A stretch of DNA of 64,000 nt from Pholiota molesta (lineage: Eukaryota; Basidiomycota; Agaricomycetes; Agaricales; Strophariaceae). Where the stretch lies: contig JACGCK010000007.1 in the NCBI GenBank assembly GCA_014925825.1, forward strand, positions 1-64,000, in the 5' to 3' direction. Below the pieces are notes generated by a model, which saw only the letters and a list, made by a program, of their open reading frames with translations, did not search any database and was not told the origin of the DNA. Of the stretch, positions 33,385-46,600 are shown one piece after another. Position numbers and translations under genes: made by a program. The stretch's first letter is position 1; every line of letters begins with the position of its first letter.

Positions 33385-36300
33385 TCAAAGCTTGCTCGTT
33401 CCCGTTCCAGCAGAGAACGTCGACGACAGCCTCTGGATCGGCTGTAGCTTGCGCTTCAAATCACGCAGGATCGTCGTCTTGGGGTGCCATTCCCTAAAGG
33501 CGTCGCGCAGCCCGGCGATCTCCTTCCCAAAGAAATACGCGACGCGCTCGTCCGCGATGACTTCGCGGAGTGACCACGGAATCTGTTAGGCGAGATGGAA
33601 GTCAACATCCTGACTGAAACAGGGCAGGAAGGAAGACGCGGACCTCGTAGTCATTTTGCTCCTGGGTCGCATTAAACGGCTCCACTTCAAGCCGCGACTC
33701 CTCTGTTACACCCTCATTCGCCATGAAAAGGTATTGCACGGCAAGTCTATAAACAAGCCATAAAAAGGGGGTCATATTTAGCAGCGAACAAATCAAATCA
33801 AAGGTTCGGAAGCTCGACGTACGAATACGTGGCAACCTCTTCATACGCCGTCGAATGGCCGACCCCATTCAGCGAGCCCGCCGTCGCCTCCGAGAGGTGT
33901 GCGAGCAAGCCGGAGTCCGACATGCCCGCGTTCAGGATACGTAAAAGCAGCACTAGCAGGTTCGACAGAAAATCAGACGAGCTAAATCGAACAAAAAATT
34001 GCAACACGTCAGCTCAACAACATAAATCAGGATAGGCACAGGAAGAGGATAGACGCACTGGTACGCATCGCCGTCGATGTACAGCGCGCGCAGGATGAGG
34101 GGATGCGAGGCAGCCGTGAACAACCCCGAGTAGATGGGCACCACCTGGTCGTTTAGCGACGCCACATACACGATCTTCGTCTACCAAAACAAACAAAAAA
34201 GCCAGCACCCAAAAGCAGAGAGGTCAGCCCAGATAACGACGCTGAAAGCGCAGTAGCGCCGTAGAGACGCACCCCTTGATCCAACACGGTGTTCAGTGCG
34301 GCGACGTAGGCCTTCGACACCGCACTCTCGGTGTTCTGCGGCGAGAAGGATATGATGGCGTAATCGATGCACGGAAGGCAGGCAGAGAACAGAAGGAATG
34401 CACATATGCAGAAAGATAGGAGAAAGCAACACAGATCAGCTAACCCGAAGGAGCACAAACCGCCCAGCAGGGGGCAACAAACGAGCCGGCGTACCTGGAA
34501 CTCAAACAGCTCGCGCGCGGCAGTCGACTCGAAGTACTGCACAGAACAAGGCGTCGTCAGCGGATCGATGAAGTCGAAGGACGAAAGTATGCACACCTGG
34601 AGATACGGCCCGACGAGCGTGCTGCTGCTCAGGTAGCGCAGGGGGCCCAGATGGATGCCGCACAGCGCCAGCACACATACGCGCTGCACCTTCCTATGCA
34701 CCAGCCCACCCACACCCGCGCCATCGCCATCCTTCCTTGCCGCATCGACAGCCGCACCCGCCTCGCCGCCCATACCCAGCGCCAGCGCCGCCATACCGCC
34801 GCCCGCATCCATCGCGGCCGCGGAGGCAGCAGCGTCCGAGGCAGCAGAAGCGGCGCGGCTGCGCGCGGTGACGATGTGCCCGTCGCGGATGAGGCGGGCG
34901 AGGAGGTGCGTCGACACCACGGAACCCTGCGAGTGCGTCGCGACGAGCACCGCGTCCGCCGCGTGTAGGTCCGCCATCCACGCCGCGTTTGCCTGGAGGT
35001 TCGCGTACAGTCTACAATGAAGAAAAAACGAATTAGGCGATGTGGCGATTGGATGCAGGGAAAGATGCGCGTGACGTACTTTTCCACTCTCCTCGCGATC
35101 GTACCGTCTCCTTCGAGTGGGATTTGCGTGATCTTGTCCAGATGCACACCATGTGCCGCCTCGAACGCATGCAGCGCCTGCTCCATCATGCTAGCGAATT
35201 TGGTGCTCGTGCCCGTCGGCTCGCCGAGGACGGTGCGGATCATCGCGCCTGATGAAGGAGTGACGTGTCAGATTTGAGGTAATATGAGACGGGAAGAATT
35301 CAAGGGTGGAGGCGAAAGAAGAGAAAACGAAGAAAGAAAGAAAGGAGTCAATGGTGGATGGTGGAATAATAAAGCAAGTATAGCAAAGGATGAAGGCGGA
35401 GGAACAGCCAGAACGGACAAGCCAACAACGAAATAACAACAAGCCACTTACCAGGGAACCACCCATGTACCCCAATAACCACCACCCGCCGACACCCGCG
35501 CAGCACGTCCTCCATCTGCGCCCCTCCATCTGCTCCAACGCCCGCCTCCGCCCCAATGTCAACGCCATCAACAACGCGCCACGCCTTTGGCAGGGCGCGC
35601 CCGAACTGCGCAAATCGCGCCCTTCGATCCTGCTCGAGTAACGACAGCCGCTGCTCGCCATCGTCGCTCGCCATCGACGCCTCGGATCCAGCGCTGAATG
35701 TCCGCTGCACCACACGCTCCTTGCCCTTGCCCTTCTCCCTGCCCTTGCCCTTCGCCGACGTGTCTGGCGCGTGCGCATGCGCGCTGGGACTGGCGCTGTC
35801 CTTGGCGAACAAAACATGGTTCATGAAATGCAGTGTCTTACCCAGCATACCGCCGCCGCCAGCGGCAGCAGTGTCCCCGCTGGCGCCGCGGATGGGCGTG
35901 GGCTTGGGTCTGGGCGGCGGGATGCTGCGCGGCGCGACGTGGAACGTGTCCGCCCACGTGGGCAGGACGAGGTTCGGCGGCGCGGGTTTCTTGGCGGGCA
36001 GCGTGGGCGTCGGCGACGCTGGGCGCGTGGTCGTCGTCGCGGTCGTGGTGGTCGTCAAAGTCGAGGTCGAAGTCGACGTGGCAGTGGTCGTCGAGGTTCC
36101 GGCGGCACTCGTGGTCGAGGTAGTATTCGCAGATCCAGGCGCGTTCGTAGCAGCGCTGGACGGCAAAGACGCGGTCCGCGCCCCGTCCAGCGCAGGCGAC
36201 CGCCCACGCACAGGCGTGTTCGCCGCCGACGCCGACCGGCTGCTGCTGCCACTGCCCGCCAGCTTCAGCCGCGCGCTGTCCTTCCGCACCTCCGCGGAGA

Positions 36301-38161
36301 TCTGGAGCGGCGGCGCCCGTGTGATAGACGCGACGCGCGGGCTCGGAGTGCGTGGCGGCGACGCGGCGGGGTGCAGGGAGGCAGCGGCACTTGCACTTGC
36401 TGCACGGCTGCTGCTGGCGCCGCCGACGGGCTTGGGCTCGCCGCCGCGCCCTCTCTGCGCCTCCGCGCCTGGCGTGTTTTCCAGCCCCTGCCCGTCCTCG
36501 TCAAAGTCGACCTCCATGACCTCCACACCATTCTCATCGCGCTGCACATTCTCTATCGCACGCGACGCCGCGCCGACGCCGTACCCGAGCGTGCGGCCTA
36601 CGAGCGCGCGCGAGCTGAAGAACGACGCCCAGCTGGATGTGTGCTGGCTGATGCTCGCGGAGATCGGGTTGATGGGCTCTGCCTCGAGTTCTGGAGGCGG
36701 AGAGGAAGGAGGCGCGAGGGTGGTTTCTGGGTCTTGCGTGGGAGGAGGAGGGTTGTCGTCGATGGGAGGTAGTCGTGTAGTGCCGGTGATTTCTTTCTCC
36801 TCCTCAGTTTCGCGTTCGGGCGCATATGCATCCATGTTCGGCTGATTGGCGATCGAGGCACCCGTGGCGGAGGAGTACCATGCCCAAGGAGAGAACCACG
36901 TTGATAGCTCGCCACCTGTCGCAGCTGCAGCCGCATTTTCCGTCATAGTCGTGATAGTCGTTGCAGATACATCCTCCTCCTGAACTTGCTCTACAAGCGC
37001 CGCGACCTTGGCCTCATCCTCCTCGTCCTGTTCGCGCCGCACCCTCTCCTCCTCCTCCTCCTCTGCCTTCCTCCGAGCCTCAGCTTCGCGCTCTTCAGCC
37101 TCTCTAGTGAGGCGCACGGCCTCGCTCTGTTGTTCCACGGCCGCTGCAGAGTCTTCCTTGCTTGACGACGCCAGTGTGCCGGCGCCTGTAAGCCCCCACC
37201 CGACGTATTCCCACCAGGACGCACCGGCAGCCGCTGCGGGTGCAGTGGAAGGCGGCGGCACATGGCTGGCGTTATCGATGTCGGATGGGTTGGCTGGCTC
37301 GTGTGGGTGTGGGTCGTGGGTTGAATCGGTTTGCGCGCTCGCCTGCGGCGGGGTCTGGCCTTGGCTGTGGGTGGCGTGGGTCGGGGACGGATCGCGATGT
37401 GTTAGCGCTGACGTTGACGGCGAACTAGGCCTCGGCGAGATGCGATCTGGGCAGCGAAAGAAGGTTAGATCGTGTATTAGCACCCGAGGGCGTTAAGGAA
37501 AAAGAAAAAACGAAACAAGATGGAAAGGAAAAGAAGAGAAAGAGAAAGAAAAAAACCGCGCAGACGAGTGGGAACAGCCGCACGACGGCGTCGGCATCAG
37601 CCACACGCACACACCCAATACGCTCTGGCAGGGAACGGGAACCGAATACCCAAAACTGGAAAGACCCCAAGCGCGTGAGCGGGTGCAAAGGCCAAAGTGT
37701 GCAGGTAGGCGACGACATTGAGATAGAAAGATAGAAGGCGGGATAGATAGAAGCGTTTCACACAACAATATAAAAGTGATGCAACACGCAGATCTCAAGA
37801 TCCCCATGATCTTCACAACGCGCTTAAGAAAGTAAAAGCGCACACACTGCACACTGCACCCAGCACTGCACCCAGCACATCGCACATTGCACCCTCTATT
37901 CTCCCAGCGGACCCTTTGACAAGCGTGCGTGTGTTTTCAAGGATCGACATGGCCAACATCAAAGCCGAACCATACACGGAAAAGCCACGCAGTCCGACCC
38001 ATACACCCTAAAACCCAAAATACTCCGCTGCAACCGCCGCACGCAAACAAGAACCAAGAGGCGCATGCATGTGCAACAGCCCGACCCAACACGCCTTGCC
38101 CTGTCAAACCAGAAGACTGAACAACATCGGAACCCCCCAACGAAGGTTGAAGAAAAAAGCG

Positions 38162-38196
<35 letters not shown>

Positions 38197-40972
38197 CGGC
38201 CATGCAGCCCAAACAGGAAAGATACCCAAAAAGCCTTAATCGACCGAAATGCCATCGCGCAAACGCCAACAACACGACTCTGACAGCACACTGACAGCAC
38301 AGGGCAGACGGAGGCCGGCGCAGATTATCACCCGCGCCCGCCGCCGGGGATCAGGCATCCGAATAACCGTCGCCATGCCCAAAGGACGGTATCTCACCAA
38401 GCAAGCAAAAAGCAACAAAAAGAGAAGAAAAGGAATAGATGCTCGCGGAATTTGAGAAGACAGAACAAAATCATAGACCGCAGAGGCGTGCAAAATAAAG
38501 AGAAAGCAGAGCCGAAAGGGAAAAAGAGAGGGTACACACCTCCGCTCGTCGCCACCCCCTTGTCCTCCACACCAGACCCCAAATCTTCCCGCCGCATCTG
38601 CGCCTCCCGCGCCGCGGACGGTTTGTCTGATAACAGAAGTTAGTACGATTCCATAGACAAGTAAGAGGAGCGAGCATAAGCAATATGAAAGATCCAAGAA
38701 GGACCATACGAGAACCAGCAAGACATAATGAATGGATACAAGGAAAAAGGAGGACGTAGATGGCGGAACGACGGCATAGCCAGACAGCGCAAGCACCAAA
38801 GACGTCATGCCCAATCGCGCACTCTCGGGCCGCACAAAATGGATCAGCACGCCACCGCTGACTGCGAAGCCCCGTTCTTTGGACGCAAGCAAGCAAGAAG
38901 GAAAAGGAAAGGAAAGCGGAAAATAAACCAAATGACAAGCAGATGACGTGCACCACGAGCAAGGGGTGCAAATGAAGAAAAGGATAACAAAAGAGTAGAA
39001 ATAGAAAGGGAGAGGGTACACACCTTCGCTCGCCGCCTTCGTGTCCTCCACACCAGATCCTGATTCTTCCTGTCGTGTCTGCACGGATGGTTCATCTAAT
39101 AAATAAAAAGAGTCAGCATAATTCCAGAGCACACGGAGAGCGAAAGCAAGCAGCGATCATAAGCAACAAGCAAGATCAGAAGAAACCGTACGAGAACCAA
39201 CAACACAAGACGAGGAAGCATAATGACAGACGGCAGCGCAGAACCGCCAGAAAAACGAAGAGCACAAAGGACGCAACGACGATATAGCTCGAATGCGAAA
39301 AGTACTCACCCTTCCCATCCTCACCCTGGCGCTCCTTCAACGCCTCCCGACTCAACTCCTCCCCACTCACCCCACCCACCACCCCCCTCCCAAGCCCAAG
39401 CGGCACCTTCGTCCTTCCCAGCAGCGGGAACGCCAGCACGAACCGGCGCTCCGTCTCCTTCCCACTGCCCCCCGCCGGCGACGCGGTGCCGTCCCTCTTG
39501 ATACTCTCTGCCTTCGGCACCACGACGGGTTCCGCCGCCGCCCCCTTCCCCTTCTCCGCGCGCGTCCCCGGTTCCGCGAGCGCCCCAGGGCGCTCGGTGG
39601 GGGTGTACACCGGCGGCTCGTCGCCCCCCTCCTCGTCGCTATTAATGTTGTTGTTGTGGGCGGAAAAGGTAGATCCCGGGAGGCGCATGGCGCTGGCGTC
39701 CACGACGCCGCCGACGTCGAGCTGCAGCTCGAGCGGGTACGTGGGCGGCGGCGTGCGCGGGAGCGGCGGGGGTGTTGGGGTGTGGGGCGCGTTTGTTGTT
39801 GATGTGCCTGCGGCTGAGGGTGGGGATGTGGATGCGGATCCTGATGCGGATGCGGGCAATGGTGTTGACAGCGGCGAGGACGGCTTGGAGGGCGACGACG
39901 GGACGGACCCGCGCGGCGTGCGCGAGGGCGAGGCGAACCACGAGCGCGTTCGTGCGGGCGGCGGCGGCGGCGTTGGTCGCGGAGGCACGGGCACCGCGGG
40001 CGCGGGTGGCGGCGAGTGCGGGGGGCCCTGCTCTAAAGCCGGGGTCGGCGGGTGCACGTGGAACGCGGGCGGTGAGGTCGGTTCCGGAGATGGAATGGAT
40101 GGTGGTATGGGTGATAGCGCCGGTGACGCGTCTGGAGCAGCATCTGCCGCGCTATCGGCGCCGATGGCGGATGCTGCAGGCACGCTAGGCATCAACACGG
40201 GATCCGCAGCAGCGCTTTCCGCGATAGGGGTGCGGGCGGGGGCGGGGCGCGCGGGCTGCTTGCCTTTGGCGCGGGTGATGGAGGTGAGCCACGACGTCGA
40301 CGAGGACGCGGCGGGGGGCTGGATGATGGTCGCCTGGGGGGTCGGTTGGGTGTGTACAGAGAGAGGGAGCGCGGGGTCGGGCGTACCCCTGGACGGGCTG
40401 GTGGAGGGCCTGCGGGGTTTAGCATAAAGGGAAGCCGGCGAAGCCCTCGCCGGCGTCGGTCGTCGTTGGTCATCTGCATACAACCAGCGTCAGTCCAACA
40501 ACACCTGCTAGGGGAACGCAGACATACTATGTGTCGTCGCATCATCGTCGTTATCATCATCATCATCCACGCGCCTGCTCCCACTCGACATCCGCCGCCG
40601 CGCCGCCTCCTCTCTCCCAGCCTCAGCGCCCGCACTCCCAGCCTGAATCGCACGGGTCGCAGCAGCAGCAGCACTCGCCGCCCCTACCCGTGTCCCCGCC
40701 CCACCACCGCTCCCGCTCCCCGAGGCCGGCGCGGCGGCGTGCACCGCAGACACACTGGCCGCAACAGGCTGCGCGGATGTCCGCAGCCCCGGCGCCGCCG
40801 CGCGCCATCCCGCGGGGCGCAGCGAAGGTGAGAATGCGCTGCGGGTCGAGCGGTGCGAGGAGCGCCGGCTGCGCGGCGCGGCGGTGTCGATGCTGGCTGT
40901 GGACGGCGTGGGTGGGGTATCTGTAGTTCCGGGGCGTGCGGGGGGTGTGCTGGGGGTGCTGCTGGGGCTCAT
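33385..40972 (-). CDS. Large YML020W-like alpha/beta-hydrolase-fold protein, thirteen exons
   Basis: Exons: 40972-40528, 40473-39310, 39095-39024, 38626-38540, 37446-35452, 35248-35080, 35011-34597, 34536-34495, 34335-34273, 34180-34059, 33981-33823, 33746-33644 and 33582-33385; all phases agree, 1677 residues. The C-terminal 450 residues match the family of yeast YML020W: VVIGVHGWFPGAM (oxyanion-type His-Gly), RTVLGEPTGTSTKFA, VATHSQGS (nucleophile-elbow variant, Ser near 1338), and VASLNDQVVPIYSG for the second catalytic region. A conserved SWWEYVGWGLTGAG lies mid-protein. The N-terminal 800 residues are Pro/Ser/Ala-rich and disordered. Exons 3 and 4 are tandem duplicates. Substrate unknown; lipase or thioesterase is a guess. 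Confidence 0.85.
38162..38195 (+). repeat. 34-base poly(A) tract in intron 4 of the hydrolase-like gene
   Basis: An uninterrupted run of A on the plus strand (T in the transcript sense) lies inside the 1093-nt fourth intron. It is too far from the acceptor to act as its polypyrimidine tract. No target-site duplication or retroposed gene is seen upstream, so a retroposon tail is unproven. Confidence 0.9.
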
Positions 40973-42159
40973 GGAGGGGGTGGATGGTAGGGAGGTCGAG
41001 GACGGGGTCGTTGGGATTGCAGGGTGGGCGCTGCGTCATGTGATTCGCCGTCATTGTGCTGCGTGGCATGCTCCCGGCCCGGAGTATGACGCACTCATCA
41101 GGAACGTTTGAACGTTTTGAACACCCAAGTGTGCAACCTCCACGCATGTTTGAATTTCTTCTGGGCATTATGGTGTTCGAAAACCGCAAGGCTCACTCGA
41201 CATTCGCTTGTGCGCTTCACTCAGCCGAGTCACATGCGACTTTCATCTTTCACAGCCCCGCTTTTCACCCCCCATCCATTCAATCTTTGGATTTCATAAT
41301 AATACTCTTGTTTTACTAATAATTCCATATTCTACTCTGTAGGTAGTAGTATGTTGTAAGTAGATACCTGGCAGTGCAAACCACAAAACGCTCAAGTTGT
41401 ACCATGCCGTGATGGCATCAAACCAAGTCCCAACCCAAAAAAACCAAGCCGCTCACCAATTTGAGCAGGAACCACTTGGTTATATGCTAATTTTCAGGCA
41501 AATTCGGGCGCTCGAATCCTCTACGAAAAGAAAAATGTTATAGCTTTGCGTAACGTGAGCGCACCTACTGACGATGCCGTTGCGCGACTCTGCTTACCCA
41601 CCACCTGATGCGTACGAGTGACGCGACTTCGCTCCCAAGATCCTTCCGAGGCCACGTCCCCAACGCGCATGCCCACCCCATGCCCACCCCAACTCAATGC
41701 GAGAATCTTATCTGACGCGCGCACCTGCCACCTCGGACGCCCATGCTTCTATGAAACCTGTCGCTTCACGTATCCACTGATTTCAACATGCCGTTCCACA
41801 CTCCCACGAAAGCTCACGAAAGACGATAATCACACTCCAGGAGTCCAGGTGCACTCACCCCGTTCTCCGCAAAGAGCTCGTAAGGATACAATCATTAGGC
41901 TTTTACGCGGCATTCCAAAAGCCAACCCGCTGATCAAACAGAACGCACCCTTATTCCAGCTTATTCCCCACCCCGCCTTCCCTAACGCCACCCGAAGGGC
42001 GGTCGCCTAACCACAACTAACCGACGAGATCCCCGTCGGCCTCTCGATCCCACCCCTGCCCGCGCCGCTCACTCACATAGTCGCCGCCGCTGGCGCTTAT
42101 TAAACGTTGAACACGATGTCTATCCAGAATTTGACGCGTGTGCTCACCTCACTAGAGGT
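40973..42159. other. Upstream region of the hydrolase-like gene, no gene seen
   Basis: The plus-strand frame 41618-42010 (130 codons, Pro/Arg/Thr-rich) has no domain. A segment near 42070 (CACATAGTCGCCGC) recurs near 44255 beyond the tandem repeat array. Confidence 0.35.
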
Positions 42160-43660
42160 TTGCAAACTGTCCCGTACTTTTCTCATCTAGTTCTTCTTTT
42201 GGCCAACAAGGCAAGTACTGGCCGTATCTGCTAACAACTGTCGAAATTATGCAAACAAGCTTTCGGCTCTATGCCAAAGATATTTCGGAATTCGTCGGTC
42301 AATCGCATCGCTGCGAGAGGGCAGCAGGAACGCCCTGGCAACTGAATACTGAGTACTGAGTGCCAATCGATTACAACAAAAAAAATGAGACTAAATACTG
42401 ATTAAATGACATGTCAATGACGTGCTACGATAAGATAACCGCGAAGCTCGTATTCAATTTTCCAACATAGACACTATTGTGAAACTTCATCATCTCGAGT
42501 CGGCGCAAGGCTGACTGTAGTGAATTTGTTAGAATGTAAGGAATCCAGAAACTTCGAAGCGTAGGTTTCCATTCGCGTCTACTTCAAAATATTGAACCAA
42601 CCAGAGGGAAACCGCAGACCTGTTGGCGTCTGAATCGGCCTAGGGTTGAGCTTACCGCTTTCATCTAAATTCGCGCTCAAGACCCGATTCACTACTTACT
42701 TGAAGTTTGCAAGCCGTAATTTCCCCATCTAATTCTTTTTGTGTGTGTTGGGCTATGAGGGCAACTACTGGCCGTATCTGTCAACAAGCTGTCGAATTTA
42801 TGCCAACACGCTCTCTGAATTTGTCGGTTCGCGTCGCGATGAGATGGCTGCAGGAACGCCGTGGCAATTGAATACCACTACCGATTAATTGCACAAAAAA
42901 TTGACACTAGATACTTACTAGTTAAATGACATGTCAATGACGTGCTACGATAAGACAACCGTGAAGGTCGTATTTAATTGCCAAAAACAGGCACTACTAT
43001 GTATGAAACTTCATGTCAAGTCGGCGCAAAGCTGAACGTAGTGAATTTGAGCAGAATGCAAGGAATTCAGTGATTTCGAAGTAGGTTTCCATTCGCGTGT
43101 ACTTCAAATATTGAACCAACCAGAGGGGAACCTGTTGGCGTCGGCCTAGGGCTGAGCTTGCCGCTGTCATCTAAATTCGCGGTCGAGATTCCATTCACTA
43201 GTCAACTAGTCACTACTTACATGAAGCTTGCAAGCCGTAATTTCCCCATCTTTTTTAGTTAGCCATTGAGGCAACTTCTGGCCGTATCTGCAGGAACGCC
43301 GTGGCAATTGAATACTAATGAGTACTGAGTACATACTGAGTAACGATTGATTACAGAAAAAAATGTGACTAAATACTGATTCACGACGAAAATCTACGCT
43401 TCAAAGTCACTGAATTCCTTGCATTCTACTAAGTTCTAATGCAACCAGCCTTACGACTACTGCAGCGAAGTTTCAAAGTAGTGCCTTTGTTAGAAAATTA
43501 AATATGAGCTTCGCGGTTATCTTATCGTAGCACGTCATTGACATTGACATGTCATTGAGTACTTCAAAATATTGAATCCACCAGAGGGAAACTTGTTGGC
43601 GTCGGCCTACAAATTAGGCTTACCGCTTTTATCTAAATTCGAGCTCTAGACCCCATTCGC
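42160..43660. repeat. Three-unit tandem repeat array, about 520 bp per unit
   Basis: Unit landmarks recur at a 520-bp offset: AAATGACATGTCAATGACGT at 42405 and 42925; AAGCCGTAATTTCCCCATCT at 42711 and about 43231. Unit 1 is the most divergent. In unit 3 the block 43383-43556 is inverted relative to units 1 and 2, while sequence on both sides (ACTAAATACTGATT before, ACTTCAAAATATTGAA after) keeps the original orientation. No coding potential. Confidence 0.85.
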
Positions 43661-46600
43661 AGGATGCGATTCAGACGCCAAATTCTCACGTACGTTGGGG
43701 CACTACTGTTAATCATGGCAGATTATGAAGTCAACATCACCGCCTTGCACGCCAACGCGAAGCGGCGCGACATAATTCTAGAACAACGTTCGTGATTTGC
43801 GTAATTTCAAGCACACATTCGACGATGATACCTTGAACGCGCCATCCTTCGTATTCTGCAGCTGGGTGATCATGCGTGCCCGCCCTTCCTTTGGGTCCTC
43901 TAGATCCTTCCGCCTTCGCGTGTTACCACCCCATGACTGAGATCTTATCCAGCTCTCGGGAAGCTACATGCTTCTATCTAGCCTCTGTTTTCATTTGCTG
44001 CCCAATCGTACTTACGCTGTGCGTGATCCCGAGTCACAACGAAACCAGCGTTTATCTAAATGCTCTCCAGAAGAGGTATTCATCAAGGAGAGTGAAGCAA
44101 ACCGACCCGAATCTCTTACTTCGATTTCCCAATTCCCCTCGGCGATGGTACAGTACACCCCCATATCTAATTAACCGGCGCGATCTCCTTCTGCATATCT
44201 CAATCCCAACGCTCCGAATTGGGGTGCATGATCCTTGCCAGTCCAAGGGGATTCACATAGTCGCCGCAACCAAAAGGAACACCCCCTTCAGCTCCATCCT
44301 CCGTCGCGCTTCGTCTCCAGTGTGCTCCATACGTGACCCGAAATAGGCGCGCATTTCCTCTTACGGCGGGTGCCTCTTGCGCTCGCCTTGCAGACGCAGC
44401 CGACGCTGTACTGGCTATATATATCCGGCATCGGGTTTGTCATCAACGCGAATAAATATAGGTTAACGAGTGTACGATGGAGCTCGCAGTGATCTTGTTT
44501 TAGGACGGGCATGGGCACAAGTGGGCGAGGCGCTTTGGGCGTATACCATGAGACACCATATGATACGCGCACTGCTGACCTCAATGCATTTGTTTTACGG
44601 CTCTCATCGTATTCAAGCTTTCGAATAGGAGAAGAACAGCCCAATGACGCCCCTCGGTCTCACGGACTGCGTGCGGGGCACAAGTCAAGCACGAGTTCTA
44701 ATTATGTTAATTGTCGATCATATGTTCACTGCATTGAGGTGTTTTACGAGGTCGTATGCGTAAAAAAACGAATCAGACTCAAATACTTAGTGCTGTTTAT
44801 ATCTCAATGACAAGAATCTCATTGCCTCAACAGCAAGCTTGCAGATAGAAGCTCAGTGGGGCCTGTAGGGCCACATCCACGGTTCCGTATAAAGTACCGG
44901 CACAAGAAATGGAAGGTTATTTTTGAGACTGCAGATCAGGTGTGCGCCCTTTCTTTGGTACACCTTTTGAACCGGCAAGTAAGTTTGCATTGCAAAGGCC
45001 AGCAACATTCGTTGTTGCAAATAAAGACCGGTGAAATCTGGGCATCAGCGATGGGATGTACCGAAATCTAATCTGGACCAATAGATAATGAGGTTAAAAG
45101 ATACTCCACTCACTCCTTGGGCTGATGTCGATGAGATAGAAGTTGCTCTATTTATGTATTCCATGCAACTGGAGATTGCATTTATGGATTCGTAATCCGC
45201 ACAAACAGCCTCTCTCACTCGATACCAATGAACCCGGCTTGAGGCATGCCTAAAACTTGCGGAAGAAAGGACGCAATGCCATGAGGTGTCTCTCCGGGAC
45301 GTTGAACTGTACATAGTGAGTCTCGTGTGGCGGCTGGCCTTGAAACGTTTATTTTAGGGTATCTCTTAACTATGTACGGGTCCACGGTCTTCGGTTAATA
45401 TACCATTCAAACCCTTCCGTTTGGTCTTTCTGGAACCTAGAATGCCGCTTATACCCAAAGCGAATGACCTTCCTCATTGTTCAAGTTGCGTGAATTATCC
45501 TACATATTTGGAATTGACCATGCTTAGAGTCGGTCATCTACGAATCTTTGGCATGGTAATTTACCTGGACAAACCTGAAGGTTCATTCGTAGACGGTTCG
45601 CGACGGGATTGCATGTCAAGTCCCTAGTCGGCCACGTTATGCAAATATACTCCCCATCGCGGGAGCCTGATCGATAACATTGGCGCCCTTCAGGTAATTG
45701 AGATAGGAGTTTCACTGGTCGATTTAAAAATAAATTCGCGTTCGTAGCTCCCAAGGGCAAGGGGCTATAACGCTGCCTATACCCATGAACGAATCACTTC
45801 CTGTGAGTCGCCTGGCATTGAAATGGTCGCCGGTTACTTTCTTCTGCCCTCCTTGCACCATGGAGATCGACTGAGGGTACAGATAACCACAATAGATAAT
45901 CCGGCTCGTTGCGACATTGAATTGAAAGTCCTTTTATAGTATATGTACATAAGTAGCTAAGTATCATATACCGACCGTTTCCCCCGACCGGCCAGGGACG
46001 CATTATAGGATCGGTAGTTGCCGAATGACATCATCCAATCTAATCAATAGGATTTGCCTCTCTGGATGCACGTTCTTGTTTCCGGCCTTTACGCGTACGT
46101 TCCAAGCCGTGGACATACTTTTAACTACATGGCTTTGCGGAATACGCACTCATTCCACGCGAAACGCGTTTCCGGCAAGTTCGCGATCTAAGTCTCCGGG
46201 ACGTCATTCGTCGTCGCATTGACAAGCTTTCTAAATATTCTGGCAGCCACCTTGAAGTTTGAGAAGGGAGTTTGATTCGCCATTGGCCAGTGGATCATTC
46301 CCATTAGTTTATCGTAGACATTTGTGTTCTGCGAACAGGCACTTCATCTAATTACCAAGGCGAAATCAAGGCAAGGCCTTGAAGTACGAACGAATAAGTC
46401 ACTGAACAATTCAGACTTGATAGTATTGAGTCTGATTAGCCATTCGCTTCTTATCATTTGGACGATGTCGTTCATTATGATTATAACCAATTTCCCACAC
46501 TTTGCTTCCGCCAGTGTCTCCAGTGACAGCGTATGTCTAAATTGCCGGCGCGGCATCAATGCTCAAAAAGCCAAGAGAACCACAAGGCAACTAACATTCA

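Noticed and set aside
35556..36845. Long plus-strand frame of 429 codons (and 35771-36772, 333 codons).
   Set aside because: Antisense shadow of exon 5 of the hydrolase-like gene, where codon bias and GC-rich repeats suppress stops. No splice or domain support.
38162..38195. Poly(A) tract as the tail of a retroposed gene or LINE/SINE.
   Set aside because: No upstream retroposed coding sequence, Pol III boxes or flanking duplication seen; simple intronic homopolymer is the safer reading.
39486..40427. Plus-strand frame of 313 codons, Gly/Val-rich.
   Set aside because: Antisense of the disordered exon 2 of the same gene, whose minus-strand frame joins in phase to both neighbouring exons.
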